Part shown: positions 9,852-18,666 of the stretch, in pieces | Position numbering within the stretch: position 1 is the stretch's first letter | Layout: each line of letters opens with the position of its first letter | Assembly (NCBI GenBank): GCA_947503925.1 | Contig: CANNFQ010000006.1 | Coordinates: forward strand, 1 to 64,000 | Source: an uncultured Paracoccaceae bacterium | Lineage (GTDB): Bacteria > Pseudomonadota > Alphaproteobacteria > Rhodobacterales > Rhodobacteraceae | DNA length: 64,000 bases | Reading direction: 5' to 3' | The notes under the pieces: generated by a model | What the model was told of the DNA's origin: nothing | The model's input: only the letters and a program-made list of their open reading frames with translations | The model's database searches: none | Translations under genes and position numbers: made by a program

Positions 9852-9943
9852 ATTAAGATATACTTTATTTTGAGTGCTTGAAGCCGCAACTTGTATTACC
9901 CTCACCGGTGCAGCCCGTGGCTGCCATTAAGAGGGGAACAATC

Positions 9944-11395
9944 ATGCAGAACACCAAGCTGAACTATATCGCAGGTGAATGGGTCGCTGGTGGCTCTGAG
10001 ATCGAAAACCGCAACCCATCCGATCTGGGTGATCTGATTGGTATGTTTGCGCAGGCGACCCCTGACCAGTTGGATGCAACGCTGGATCAAGCCAAGCAGG
10101 CACAGGCCGAATGGGCGGCCTATGGGATTGAGCGGAAATACAATGTGCTGATGGCCATCGGCACCGAAATGATGAGCCGCGCCGAAGAATTGGGCACATT
10201 GCTCGCCCGCGAAGAAGGCAAGCCATTGGCCGAAGGCAAGGGCGAAGTTTATCGCGCTGGCCAGTTCTTTACCTATTACGCCGCCGAGACGCTGCGCCAG
10301 ATGGGCGATGCCGCTGATTCTGTGCGTGACGGGATCGAGATTGATGTGCGCCGTGAACCGGTTGGCACCGTTGCGATCATCTCCCCCTGGAACTTCCCCA
10401 CTGCAACCGCATCGTGGAAAATCGCGCCCGCGCTTTGCTATGGCAATGCGGTTGTCTGGAAGCCAGCGAATGTGACCCCAGCCTCTGCGGTCGCATTGGT
10501 CGAGATTATCGCTCGTCAGGACATCCCCAAAGGGTTGGTTTCGCTGGTCATGGGCGCAGGCAGCGCCATCGGGCAGCGACTGGTCGAAAGCCCCAAGGTG
10601 AACGCAATCAGCTTTACCGGTTCGGTTCCCGTGGGCAAAGGCATCGCGGCAAGCGCGATCCAGAACCTGACCCGCGTGCAGATGGAAATGGGATCAAAGA
10701 ACGCATTGGCCGTGATGGATGACGCCGATCTTGATCTGGCTGTAACGCTGGCCTTGGGCGGCGCCTTTGGCGGGTCCGGGCAGAAATGTACCGCCTCTTC
10801 CCGCCTTGTCGTGCATCAATCGGTGCATGATCAGTTCGTCGAAAAACTGGTTGCCGGTGCCAAGGCGATGAAAGTTGGCCACGCGCTTGAGGAAGGGACC
10901 CAGATGGGGCCCGTCGTGTCCGAACAGCAGTTGAACGAAAATCTGTCTTATGTCGATCTGGCCGCGAAAGAAGGGGCCGAGTTGCTTTGCGGTGGTCAGC
11001 GGTTGGAAATGCCGACCGATGGTTACTACATGTCCCCCGGCGTGTTTGTCGGCACCAACAACGACATGCGCATCAACCGTGAAGAGATGTTCGCGCCGCT
11101 GGCCTGTGTCATCCCCGTCTCGGGTTATGACGAGGCGCTGCATGTGGTCAATGACACCAATTTCGGCCTGACCGCAGGGATCGTCACGACCAATCTGGCC
11201 CGCGCCACACATTTCCGGCGCAACGCGCAATCGGGCTGCGTCATGGTCAACTTGCCCACCGCAGGCACAGATTACCACGTTCCGTTTGGCGGACGCGGTG
11301 ACAGTTCCTACGGACCTCGTGAGCAGGGCAGCACGGCGGCAGAATTCTATACCATCGTGAAGACGGCCTATATCTCATCCGGCGTGCCTGTCTGA
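9944..11395 (+). CDS. Aldehyde dehydrogenase, alpha-ketoglutaric-semialdehyde dehydrogenase-like
   Basis: NAD(P)-dependent aldehyde dehydrogenase of 483 residues. ISPWNFPTATASWKIAPAL binds the cofactor, VQMEMGSKN carries the general-base Glu, FGGSGQKCTASSRLV the nucleophilic Cys, and the C terminus SSYGPREQGSTAAEFYTIVKTAY resembles 2,5-dioxopentanoate dehydrogenases of the GucD/YcbD kind. ATG 9944 is preferred over an in-frame start at 9878 because GAGGGG lies just upstream at 9931-9936. The stop overlaps the next start (TGATG), so it is coupled to the M19-like gene. It probably oxidises an aldehyde released from the substrate imported by the BCCT carrier. Confidence 0.9.
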   Translation: MQNTKLNYIAGEWVAGGSEIENRNPSDLGDLIGMFAQATPDQLDATLDQAKQAQAEWAAYGIERKYNVLMAIGTEMMSRAEELGTLLAREEGKPLAEGKGEVYRAGQFFTYYAAETLRQMGDAADSVRDGIEIDVRREPVGTVAIISPWNFPTATASWKIAPALCYGNAVVWKPANVTPASAVALVEIIARQDIPKGLVSLVMGAGSAIGQRLVESPKVNAISFTGSVPVGKGIAASAIQNLTRVQMEMGSKNALAVMDDADLDLAVTLALGGAFGGSGQKCTASSRLVVHQSVHDQFVEKLVAGAKAMKVGHALEEGTQMGPVVSEQQLNENLSYVDLAAKEGAELLCGGQRLEMPTDGYYMSPGVFVGTNNDMRINREEMFAPLACVIPVSGYDEALHVVNDTNFGLTAGIVTTNLARATHFRRNAQSGCVMVNLPTAGTDYHVPFGGRGDSSYGPREQGSTAAEFYTIVKTAYISSGVPV

Positions 11396-12369
11396 TGCTG
11401 ATCGACAATCTTCAATACGCCAATTGGTCGGAAAAGATCTTTCGCCAGATGCGCGAGGGGGGCGTGGACGCCGTCCATGTCACCATCGCGTATCACGAAA
11501 ATTTTCGCGAAACGGTGCTGAATTTTGAGAAATGGAACCGCTGGTTCGAACAATACCCCGACCTGATCATCAAAGGCCAGTGGGCCAGCGATGTGGATCG
11601 CGCCAAGGCCGAGGGTAAGACGGCGATCTTCTTTGGCTTTCAGAACCCCAGCCCGATTGAGGATGATATCGGGTTGGTGGAAATCGTGCACACGCTTGGC
11701 GCGCGGTTCATGCAGCTGACCTACAACAACCAGTCCCTGCTGGCGACAGGTTGTTACGAGGCCGAGGATACCGGCATCACCCGCATGGGCAAACAGGTCA
11801 TCAAGGAAATGAACCGCGTGGGCCTGGTTGTGGATATGAGCCATTCGGCGGATCGGTCCACGATTGAGGCGGTCGAGATATCAGAGCGCCCTATCGCGAT
11901 CACCCACGCCAACCCGTATGAATGGTCGCCCGCCCTGCGGAACAAGAAAGATGATGTGATCCGCGCTGTTACCGAAAATGGCGGCATGCTGGGCTTTTCA
12001 GTCTATCCGCATCACCTGAAAGACAAATCCAACTGCACGTTGGACAGCTTTTGTCAGATGATCGCGCGGACGGCAGAGAAATTTGGCGCCGAACATCTGG
12101 GGATTGGTACGGATCTGTGTCAGGATCAGCCCGACTGTGTTGTGGAATGGATGCGTGTGGGCCGTTGGAGCAAGGAAATCGACTTTGGCGAAGGGTCCGC
12201 TGCGGCACCTGGCTTTCCGCCGATGCCGCCGTGGTTCAATGACAATCGCGATTTCGGGAATATCGAAGCAGGATTGCGCGCCACGGGGCTAAGCGATGCG
12301 GAGGTCGCTGGCATCATGGGGAATAACTGGCACAGGTTTTATGCGGAAAACTTTACGCCGATGCACTAA
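11395..12369 (+). CDS. M19 (renal dipeptidase)-like protein with altered metal site
   Basis: A 324-residue TIM-barrel protein of the membrane dipeptidase family. The late ligands are present: His in VVDMSHSADRST and His in PIAITHANP. The early ligands differ: the N-terminal HxD of classical dipeptidases (as in DGHND) is replaced by IDNLQYANW, and the bridging Glu of IGIEGG is Gln in FFGFQNPSPIEDD. No signal peptide is seen, so it is cytoplasmic. A relative with similar features occurs in dimethylglycine/glycine-betaine catabolic clusters of Pseudomonas, to my recollection. A true dipeptidase activity is doubtful; a C-N hydrolysis or ring opening in the operon's pathway is more likely. Confidence 0.85.
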   Translation: MLIDNLQYANWSEKIFRQMREGGVDAVHVTIAYHENFRETVLNFEKWNRWFEQYPDLIIKGQWASDVDRAKAEGKTAIFFGFQNPSPIEDDIGLVEIVHTLGARFMQLTYNNQSLLATGCYEAEDTGITRMGKQVIKEMNRVGLVVDMSHSADRSTIEAVEISERPIAITHANPYEWSPALRNKKDDVIRAVTENGGMLGFSVYPHHLKDKSNCTLDSFCQMIARTAEKFGAEHLGIGTDLCQDQPDCVVEWMRVGRWSKEIDFGEGSAAAPGFPPMPPWFNDNRDFGNIEAGLRATGLSDAEVAGIMGNNWHRFYAENFTPMH

Positions 12370-12393
12370 GAGTTACCGGGGGGAGGAAAAGAC

Positions 12394-14091
12394 ATGAAGC
12401 TGCAGATCGAGACATCACAGGGTGTTTCCAAGCGTGCGCCCGAAAAGGTAATGCGCCTTTCCCGTCTGGGGTCATTTCACCAGTCCCGCTTGTCCTTCAT
12501 GCGTATCCTGACCCGCCGGATGACCCGCGAGAACTGGACATTCAGCCGCCCGGTATTTGCATTTGATGAAAAGGGCGTTGGCCATGCGGTTTACTGCGCG
12601 CATACCCCGGATCGGACCTACTCACTGATCGCCTTTGGCCACGACCTGCCCGCAGATCAACGCTCTGACCGGGTGATCGCGGAACGTTGGGACAGTACCT
12701 TTACCTTGTTCGACGGTGTGCCGGATGCATCCGATATTGCCCGGCTGGAACAGAATATCCCCCTGCAAGAGGCGGGGCGCGTGACGGAAAAGGAATTGTC
12801 CGTCTCACGCGCAAATCGTTCCGTGCGTTTGTGGGATCACGTCGTGTCCCATCTTGCGGCCGGCACCCAACCTGATCCGGAGGCAATCGCCAAGGTTGGC
12901 TATCTGATGCGCACCACTGCCGTTTACGGATCGGGCAAGCTGGGTGCGGCGGATCGCGAAATGATCGCGGATCGTCCCGAATGCGCAGCACCTTTCCAGA
13001 TTGAGATGCTGTCGGTCTTTCTGACCCGCACCTATGTCCGTGATCTGGTGCAGCATGTGGCGGATCAGAAGGGCGGCGACAAGGCCGTCAGATTGGACGC
13101 CGATATCGCGCGCAGTATGGGGATTGGCAATTCAACCGGGCTGGGCATGGCGCCGTTTCTGGTCAACCATCCGATGTTGTTCAACAACTGGGTCGCAGCA
13201 CGGGAAGAGGCGATTGCCACCGTGCGCAACTTGGCCATCGCCACAGCGGAAGAGGCTGCGGCGTTTCGCGATTTGCTGGACCGGTCGATAGTCTCGGCTG
13301 ATCTCTGGCATTCGGCGCACTCCATTCAGATCGACAAGCTGGTGCAATTGCGTGGTGATCTCACCAAGTTGGCCACCCATGTGGCACAGGCTGATTTGCA
13401 GGCAGCGCAGCCATGGGACAGGCTATTTTCATGGGCCGAAAGTGCCTTGGGTGAGGATGCGCAGGAATGTCTGGCCTCATTGATGCTGGAACCCTATGGC
13501 GCGTTGGTTGATCATCTGGCCGACCAGATGTCTGACCGTGACCGGAATGCGTTTCGCATCGATGGTGCCATGCGGGTGGCCGATCTGCGCGCCATTCTGG
13601 AACGCGCCTATGGCTGGGCGCTGGACATTGACTGGGCCGAAAAGGAACAATGCGCGCGGGCCTGGTACGTTTCTGCCGAGAAGCTGGAACCGCGTCTGGG
13701 AGAGCGGTTTGAAGAACCGATTACGCCCTATGAGCAGCCATTGGCACCGGGCCGGGATGCAGCAGCACTCTATGCGGCCCTGCAGGATGAAGATGGCGCA
13801 GCACCATTGGCTGCCTTCCTGCTGGCCCATCCAGAGCACCGCCACACCGTCCGCCGGGCGCAAATCGTGGACCGCGCGCCCTATGCAGAGATTCGCGATA
13901 ACACGATTGGGTCTGACCTGATGCCCATCGACATGCTGCGCTGTAAGCTGTCGTTTTTTGGGGCGACCCATTTCGACCCAAGATCAGATCGCTGGGTGCG
14001 TATCTGCATGTTTGGCAATGCGCCCTACCCGGAAGAGCTGCAAACCCGTTACGCAGATGACTGGTCTTATCCGCCGCGAGACCTCAGATGA
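12394..14091 (+). CDS. Unrecognised 565-residue protein of the ALDH-BCCT operon
   Basis: No known domain is recognised. The protein is soluble by inspection, with no signal peptide or long hydrophobic run. It begins after a good Shine-Dalgarno (GGGGGGAGG, 12378-12386). Notable segments are SRLGSFHQSRLSFMRIL near the N terminus, a central EMLSVFLTRTYVRDLVQ and NSTGLGMAPFLVNHPMLFNNWV, and a C-terminal FDPRSDRWVRICMFGNAPYP. Its stop overlaps the DUF3726 start by four bases (ATGA), so the two are translated together and may form a complex. The size, conservation-like appearance and strict operon position point to an enzyme or enzyme subunit; no chemistry can be assigned. Confidence 0.85.
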   Translation: MKLQIETSQGVSKRAPEKVMRLSRLGSFHQSRLSFMRILTRRMTRENWTFSRPVFAFDEKGVGHAVYCAHTPDRTYSLIAFGHDLPADQRSDRVIAERWDSTFTLFDGVPDASDIARLEQNIPLQEAGRVTEKELSVSRANRSVRLWDHVVSHLAAGTQPDPEAIAKVGYLMRTTAVYGSGKLGAADREMIADRPECAAPFQIEMLSVFLTRTYVRDLVQHVADQKGGDKAVRLDADIARSMGIGNSTGLGMAPFLVNHPMLFNNWVAAREEAIATVRNLAIATAEEAAAFRDLLDRSIVSADLWHSAHSIQIDKLVQLRGDLTKLATHVAQADLQAAQPWDRLFSWAESALGEDAQECLASLMLEPYGALVDHLADQMSDRDRNAFRIDGAMRVADLRAILERAYGWALDIDWAEKEQCARAWYVSAEKLEPRLGERFEEPITPYEQPLAPGRDAAALYAALQDEDGAAPLAAFLLAHPEHRHTVRRAQIVDRAPYAEIRDNTIGSDLMPIDMLRCKLSFFGATHFDPRSDRWVRICMFGNAPYPEELQTRYADDWSYPPRDLR

Positions 14092-14738
14092 CCTATTCAC
14101 TGAACGAGATCGAGGCGCAAGCCAAACGCGCCGGTCGGGGTGCGGGGTTGAGCTGGGGCATGGCGGAAGAGGCAGCGCGCGCCGCCCGCTGGCTTGCCGC
14201 GCATGACCTGGCAGGGCCAGCCCTATTAGCCGACGTGCTGACCCAAAATGATGGGGTGGATCATGCGCAGGTGGCACCGGCGTCGCTGGATGGGGTCTGG
14301 CGGTCTGCGTCTGGTGCGATGTGCCCGCTGGCTGGTGGCGCGGCTTTCAATGATTGCGCCGATCGGCTGCCGACCGGCCAAGTGATTGAGATGGGCGATG
14401 TGTCTTTCCCCTTGCTGGTTGTGCCATTCGCCGCTTGGGCGGCATTACATATCAAAGCCCCGGTATCGGTGGCGTGGCAGGATGTGCGGATTGAAACCGA
14501 CGGGCGTGGGCTCTGGGTTAGCGACCCGCAATCGCAGATCAACGCCGCAAAAGTGGCGATTGTGACCTGCAAACAAGCTAAGGCGCGTGATGACGAACCC
14601 AAACATCCCGGTCTGCGGGGTGAGGTTAATCGGGATGTCTGGGCACGGCTGGGCATTTTTGCCCAACGCACTTATGCCCCGGCCACAGAGGCCTCACGCC
14701 TGTTGGGCGCCGGTGCTGGCGTTTCTGATAATGACTGA
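14088..14738 (+). CDS. DUF3726 family protein
   Basis: A 216-residue protein whose N terminus, SLNEIEAQAKRAGRGAGLSWG followed by MAEEAARAARWLA, matches DUF3726 as I recall it. The function of this family is unknown. It has no signal peptide or membrane segment. It overlaps the 565-residue gene by four bases and precedes the BCCT carrier by 80 bases. The constant pairing suggests that it works as the small partner of the 565-residue protein. Confidence 0.8.
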   Translation: MTYSLNEIEAQAKRAGRGAGLSWGMAEEAARAARWLAAHDLAGPALLADVLTQNDGVDHAQVAPASLDGVWRSASGAMCPLAGGAAFNDCADRLPTGQVIEMGDVSFPLLVVPFAAWAALHIKAPVSVAWQDVRIETDGRGLWVSDPQSQINAAKVAIVTCKQAKARDDEPKHPGLRGEVNRDVWARLGIFAQRTYAPATEASRLLGAGAGVSDND

Positions 14739-14765
14739 CGCGATATGAAAACACCCCCGGGCAGG

Positions 14766-14800
14766 GCGCCATCTGACCGCGGGGCATCAACAAATGGCGC
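14766..14800 (+). promoter_or_regulatory. Hairpin in the BCCT leader
   Basis: GCGCCAT (14766-14772) is the exact inverse of ATGGCGC (14794-14800) with a 21-base loop, in the 80-base space between the DUF3726 gene and the BCCT start. There is no U-tract, so it is not an intrinsic terminator. It could be an mRNA-processing or stability point separating enzyme and transporter expression. Confidence 0.3.
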
Positions 14801-14818
14801 ATATGACAGGGGATAAAC

Positions 14819-16636
14819 ATGTCGATACCACCACCGTTTACTGATCTGGAGATTCAGAAAGCTCCGTCAGGTTTTTATGAAGGTTATAGCCTTCCCATTG
14901 CGCTGATCAGCAAGACGATCATGGTCTTGCTGGTGATCTGGGCACTTGTCTGGCCAGGTAATGCCAGCAGCGTGCTTTCGTCGGTCAATAGCAGCCTGTT
15001 GAATGGCTTTAACAGCTTCTACATCGTCTCGGTCGGTGTCTTTGCCTTCTTCCTGTTTGTTCTGGCAATCCTGCCTGCGACGGGCAGCAAGAAACTTGGC
15101 ACGCCGGGCACCGTGCCCGAGTTTTCAAACTTCTCGTGGTTTTCGATGATGTTTGGTGCCGGTCTGGGTGTCGGCCTGATGGTTTTCGCCACGGCCGAGC
15201 CGCTGGGCCTTTGGGGTTCAAACCCTGTTGTCCTGTCCGGTGAGGTTACCGCCAATTCCGAAGAGGCCGTACAATCCGCCTATCGCTACACGTTTCTGCA
15301 TTATGGTTTCCATGCCTGGGCCATCTATGTGCTGACCGGCCTGTCACTGGCCTATTATGCATATACGCGTGAGATGCCGCTGACGATCCGCTCTGCGCTA
15401 ACGCCGTTGCTGGGCAAGGCTGCGAATGGTTTTCTGGGCCATGTGGTTGATGTGCTGGGCGTGGTTGCCACGATCCTGGGCGTGTCGGTGACCATCGGTT
15501 TCGGCGTCAGCCAGTTTGTTGACGGTGTCTATGCCGTCTCTGGCATGGAATGGCTAATGAACGGCGATGTTGATGCACCTAAACCAAGCACCGTTGGCTT
15601 GATCGCGGCGCTTATGGTGATCATGGGGCTGTCGATCCTTTCTGCCGTGTCTGGCGTCGGACGGGGCATCAAATATCTGTCGAACCTCAACCTGGTTCTG
15701 TCGGTAATCCTGCTTTTGACCTTCGTCTTTTTCGGATCTTTCTTCTTTGCGATGACGAAGTTCGGTGTAGGGCTGGTCGACTACATCTTGCATTTTGTGC
15801 AAATGTCATTTGGCGCATATGGCCCACAATCAGCAGAGGCGTTTGCCGCCGCCCTTCCTGATGCAGCCGGCGCGCTGTCCGAAGAAGATCTGGGTGCCAT
15901 TTACGGGTCTGCAACCTCGCCTTGGGGGTCGCTCTCGGGCTTTACTGAAGCACTGCCAGCAGCTGCGGCTGACCTTGATGCCGAGGCGATCTATGCCGCA
16001 GGCGAACAGGGCCGTCAGTTCGGTTGGCAAGCCGGTTGGACGACGTTCTACTGGGCTTGGTGGATCGCATTTTCGCCCTTTGTCGGCCTGTTCCTGGCAC
16101 GCATCTCAAAGGGGCGGACCGTGCGCGAGTTCATCCTTGGCTGCGTCATCGCCCCGGCGATTGTCTGTTTCCTGTGGATGACCATTCTGGGCGGCACGGC
16201 AATTGATCTGGAGCTGAATGGTGATGCTGCCGGAACGCTGATTGGTGCTACGAATACGGCCAAGCTCTTTGCCACATTGGGGCAGATGATCTCGGGCGGG
16301 TTCCTGACAGGCATCACCATCATGTGTGTGGTCCTGATCATGACCTTCCTTGTGACATCAGCTGACTCCGGCATTCTGGTGATGAACACCATCATGTCCG
16401 GTGGCGAACAGGAAACAGGCATCAAGCACCGCATCATTTGGGGTCTGATCCTGACGGCGGTGATTGGTGCGCTGATCATTGCGGGCAATAGCGGTGAAGG
16501 GTCCAACCCATTTGGTGCGTTGCAAAACGCGATGATCATCGGCGCCTTGCCATTCACAATTGTCATGGTGTTCATGATGATTTCGCTGGTCAAGGCACTC
16601 TACCGTGACAGCCGCAGGGCTGCAGCGAAAGCCTAA
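14819..16636 (+). CDS. BCCT-family transporter (betaine/carnitine/choline type)
   Basis: A 605-residue secondary transporter with about twelve membrane helices, importing quaternary ammonium or similar zwitterionic compounds with sodium or protons. The family signature GWTTFYWAWWIAFSPFVGLF is present, as is the glycine-rich helix ending VFATAEPLGLWG. Unusually, a loop of about 60 residues rich in Ala and Asp (bases 15820-16010, from QSAEAFAAAL to AGEQGRQF) is inserted before the signature helix. It is the last gene of the LysR-led operon, with a strong terminator right after. The operon's enzymes probably act on the compound it carries. Confidence 0.92.
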   Translation: MSIPPPFTDLEIQKAPSGFYEGYSLPIALISKTIMVLLVIWALVWPGNASSVLSSVNSSLLNGFNSFYIVSVGVFAFFLFVLAILPATGSKKLGTPGTVPEFSNFSWFSMMFGAGLGVGLMVFATAEPLGLWGSNPVVLSGEVTANSEEAVQSAYRYTFLHYGFHAWAIYVLTGLSLAYYAYTREMPLTIRSALTPLLGKAANGFLGHVVDVLGVVATILGVSVTIGFGVSQFVDGVYAVSGMEWLMNGDVDAPKPSTVGLIAALMVIMGLSILSAVSGVGRGIKYLSNLNLVLSVILLLTFVFFGSFFFAMTKFGVGLVDYILHFVQMSFGAYGPQSAEAFAAALPDAAGALSEEDLGAIYGSATSPWGSLSGFTEALPAAAADLDAEAIYAAGEQGRQFGWQAGWTTFYWAWWIAFSPFVGLFLARISKGRTVREFILGCVIAPAIVCFLWMTILGGTAIDLELNGDAAGTLIGATNTAKLFATLGQMISGGFLTGITIMCVVLIMTFLVTSADSGILVMNTIMSGGEQETGIKHRIIWGLILTAVIGALIIAGNSGEGSNPFGALQNAMIIGALPFTIVMVFMMISLVKALYRDSRRAAAKA

Positions 16637-16645
16637 GCAACAGTT

Positions 16646-16680
16646 AGCAGGTCGCACTTTGTTGCGGCCTGCTTTTTCTT
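16646..16680 (+). terminator. Intrinsic terminator after the BCCT gene
   Basis: AGCAGGTCGCA (16646-16656) pairs with TGCGGCCTGCT (16663-16673), eleven pairs with one G-T wobble and a six-base loop, followed by TTTTCTT. It ends the ALDH-BCCT operon; its tail touches the stop codon of the convergent MscS gene. Confidence 0.88.
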
Positions 16681-18046
16681 AGGGCTTTGACAAACCTACC
16701 TTATCTTCAAGAAGCTTAACCTCGCGCTGCGGGAAGGGAATGGAGATGCCGTGTTCGTTAAACGCATCCCACAAGGCCAGATAGACATTCCCCCTGATAT
16801 TGGTCAGCCCGCCTGTTGGATCGGTGATCCAAAAGCGCAGCAGATAATCCACCGAACTGTCGCCAAATCCGATAATATGGCAAACAGTTGGCCGGTTCGT
16901 CAGCACCCGATCCACGCTTTGCGCGGCCTCAATGGCGATACGCCGGACCTCATGCGGGTTGTCGGCATAGGATGTGCCGAAATTGATGTCGAGCCGAACA
17001 AAATCGTTGGAATGGGACCAGTTGACCACCTGACCGGTGATCAGGTCTTCGTTCGGGATCAGGTATTCACGCCCGTCACGGGTGACGACAGAAACGTAGC
17101 GCGCGCCCAGCGAATTGATCCAGCCGAAGGTGTTGCCAAGGCTGATGACGTCGCCCGGTTTGATGGATTTATCAAGCAGGATGATGACCCCGGAAACAAG
17201 GTTCGACACCACCTTTTGCAGACCAAAACCAAGGCCCACGCCAATCGCGCCTGAAAGGACGGCCAGCCCGGTCAGGTCGATCCCAAGCGACCGCACCCCG
17301 ATATAAAACGCAGCCCCGTAAAAGGCGATTTGCACGCCCTTGATGATCAGCACCTGCATGGATGGGCTGATGTCTTCGTTCCGTCGCACCCGGCCTGCGG
17401 TTGTGGTGGTAAAGAACCGCGCCAGTGTGATCGTTGCACCCAGAACGACAAGCGCCTGCACCAGTAGCAGCAAGGAAAACCGGAATTCTCCCATCTGAAA
17501 CCCAGCCGTGTCCAGCAGGGTTTCGACCTGATCAAGCAGCCCCAAAATGACCAGTGTTGCATATGTCCAGGCCCCGTAGCGCACCAACTTGCGCAGGAAC
17601 GGGCTTTTGATCAGGCGGGTCGCAAAGGCGATGGTGAGCCAGGCAAAGGCGAGCGTCCCAATCCCGGCGAGGATGTAGCTGCGGCTGGGCCATGTATAGG
17701 CGCGCATCAGGTATATGGCGATCCAGATCAGGATGACAAAGAAGATCGCTCGTAGCCGCATATGAACGACGGCCAGAATGCGCATCCGCCATTTTGGCCA
17801 GTTTTCCCGCGACCCCATCCAGGCCCTGATCCGTGGCCCAAGCGTTGCCCGCAAGATATGCGCAAGGATAAACAGCCCGATGGCGATCAGAACCTGATAC
17901 AGGTTCCATGTACGGAACAGGCTGAGGGCAAATGCCTCTGCCTGCGAATAGAGGTCTGTTCCGATGCTAATCGCTTGCTCAAGCTCTTCCGGGGCGAAGT
18001 CGGTGAATACGTCATCAGTTTCGTTTGAGTTGACGTGACCTGACAT
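16679..18046 (-). CDS. MscS-family mechanosensitive ion channel
   Basis: A 455-residue small-conductance mechanosensitive channel homologue that relieves turgor on osmotic downshock. Several N-terminal hydrophobic helices precede the pore and beta domain: GLGFGLQKVVSNLVSGVIIL is the pore-lining TM3 region, then KPGDVISLG, YLIPNEDLITGQVVNWS. The start is ATG 18046, with AAAGGA eight bases ahead; a start at 18136 would run into the divergent GNAT gene. Placed beside an osmolyte-type BCCT carrier, but convergent, so joint control is not implied. Confidence 0.92.
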   Translation of the reverse strand: MSGHVNSNETDDVFTDFAPEELEQAISIGTDLYSQAEAFALSLFRTWNLYQVLIAIGLFILAHILRATLGPRIRAWMGSRENWPKWRMRILAVVHMRLRAIFFVILIWIAIYLMRAYTWPSRSYILAGIGTLAFAWLTIAFATRLIKSPFLRKLVRYGAWTYATLVILGLLDQVETLLDTAGFQMGEFRFSLLLLVQALVVLGATITLARFFTTTTAGRVRRNEDISPSMQVLIIKGVQIAFYGAAFYIGVRSLGIDLTGLAVLSGAIGVGLGFGLQKVVSNLVSGVIILLDKSIKPGDVISLGNTFGWINSLGARYVSVVTRDGREYLIPNEDLITGQVVNWSHSNDFVRLDINFGTSYADNPHEVRRIAIEAAQSVDRVLTNRPTVCHIIGFGDSSVDYLLRFWITDPTGGLTNIRGNVYLALWDAFNEHGISIPFPQREVKLLEDKVGLSKP

Positions 18047-18134
18047 GGATATCCTTTGGCTGGTATGATGCTTTGATGACTGTTGCACGGCCCGGTCGGG
18101 GGAGGCAAGTTGGCCGACAGAAAGGAAACGCGTC

Positions 18135-18605
18135 ATGCCTTTGCAGATCGATATCAGGCCCGCCCTTTTGACGGATGCGCAGACCCTTTCGCAATTGGTG
18201 CGTGATGTGCTTTATGCCAGCAATCTTGCCGATTATGGCGCGGCGAATGTGGCGCGTGTTGCGGGGCATTTCGGCCCGGAGGGTGTCAAGGTGATGTTGC
18301 GCGACCGGCTGGAAACATGGGTGGCGCTTTGCGAAGGGCGCGTCGTGGGGACGGCCAGTCTTGATCTGTCCGAGGATGGTCAGACGGCAATCGTCAAAAC
18401 CTTCTTTGTCGATGCGGGGTCGCAGCGTGCGGGGGTCGGATCGCGCCTTTTTGCCGTCTTGTCGGCCAAGGCAAGGGCCTGTGGGGCCTCCCGGTTCACG
18501 GTGCGATCATCCATCGCAGCGCAACGGTTCTATGAAAATCTCGGCTTTGTTGCGATCCGTGACCATTGGGATGGTGATGAACGCACAATCGAGATGCATA
18601 ATTAA
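18135..18605 (+). CDS. GNAT family N-acetyltransferase
   Basis: A 156-residue single-domain acetyltransferase. The acetyl-CoA binding motif A is SQRAGVGSRLFAVLSAKARACG, followed by the motif B region AAQRFYENLGFVAIRDHWD. Substrate unknown; it is not closely alike to the six RimJ/RimL-type GNATs at 39820-42989. It is divergent from the MscS gene with an 88-base shared promoter region. Confidence 0.88.
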   Translation: MPLQIDIRPALLTDAQTLSQLVRDVLYASNLADYGAANVARVAGHFGPEGVKVMLRDRLETWVALCEGRVVGTASLDLSEDGQTAIVKTFFVDAGSQRAGVGSRLFAVLSAKARACGASRFTVRSSIAAQRFYENLGFVAIRDHWDGDERTIEMHN

Positions 18606-18666
18606 CCTTGACAGCTCCGGCCCCTTGCCGGGCTTTCAGATTTAGGTTTACTAAACATTAACGCGC

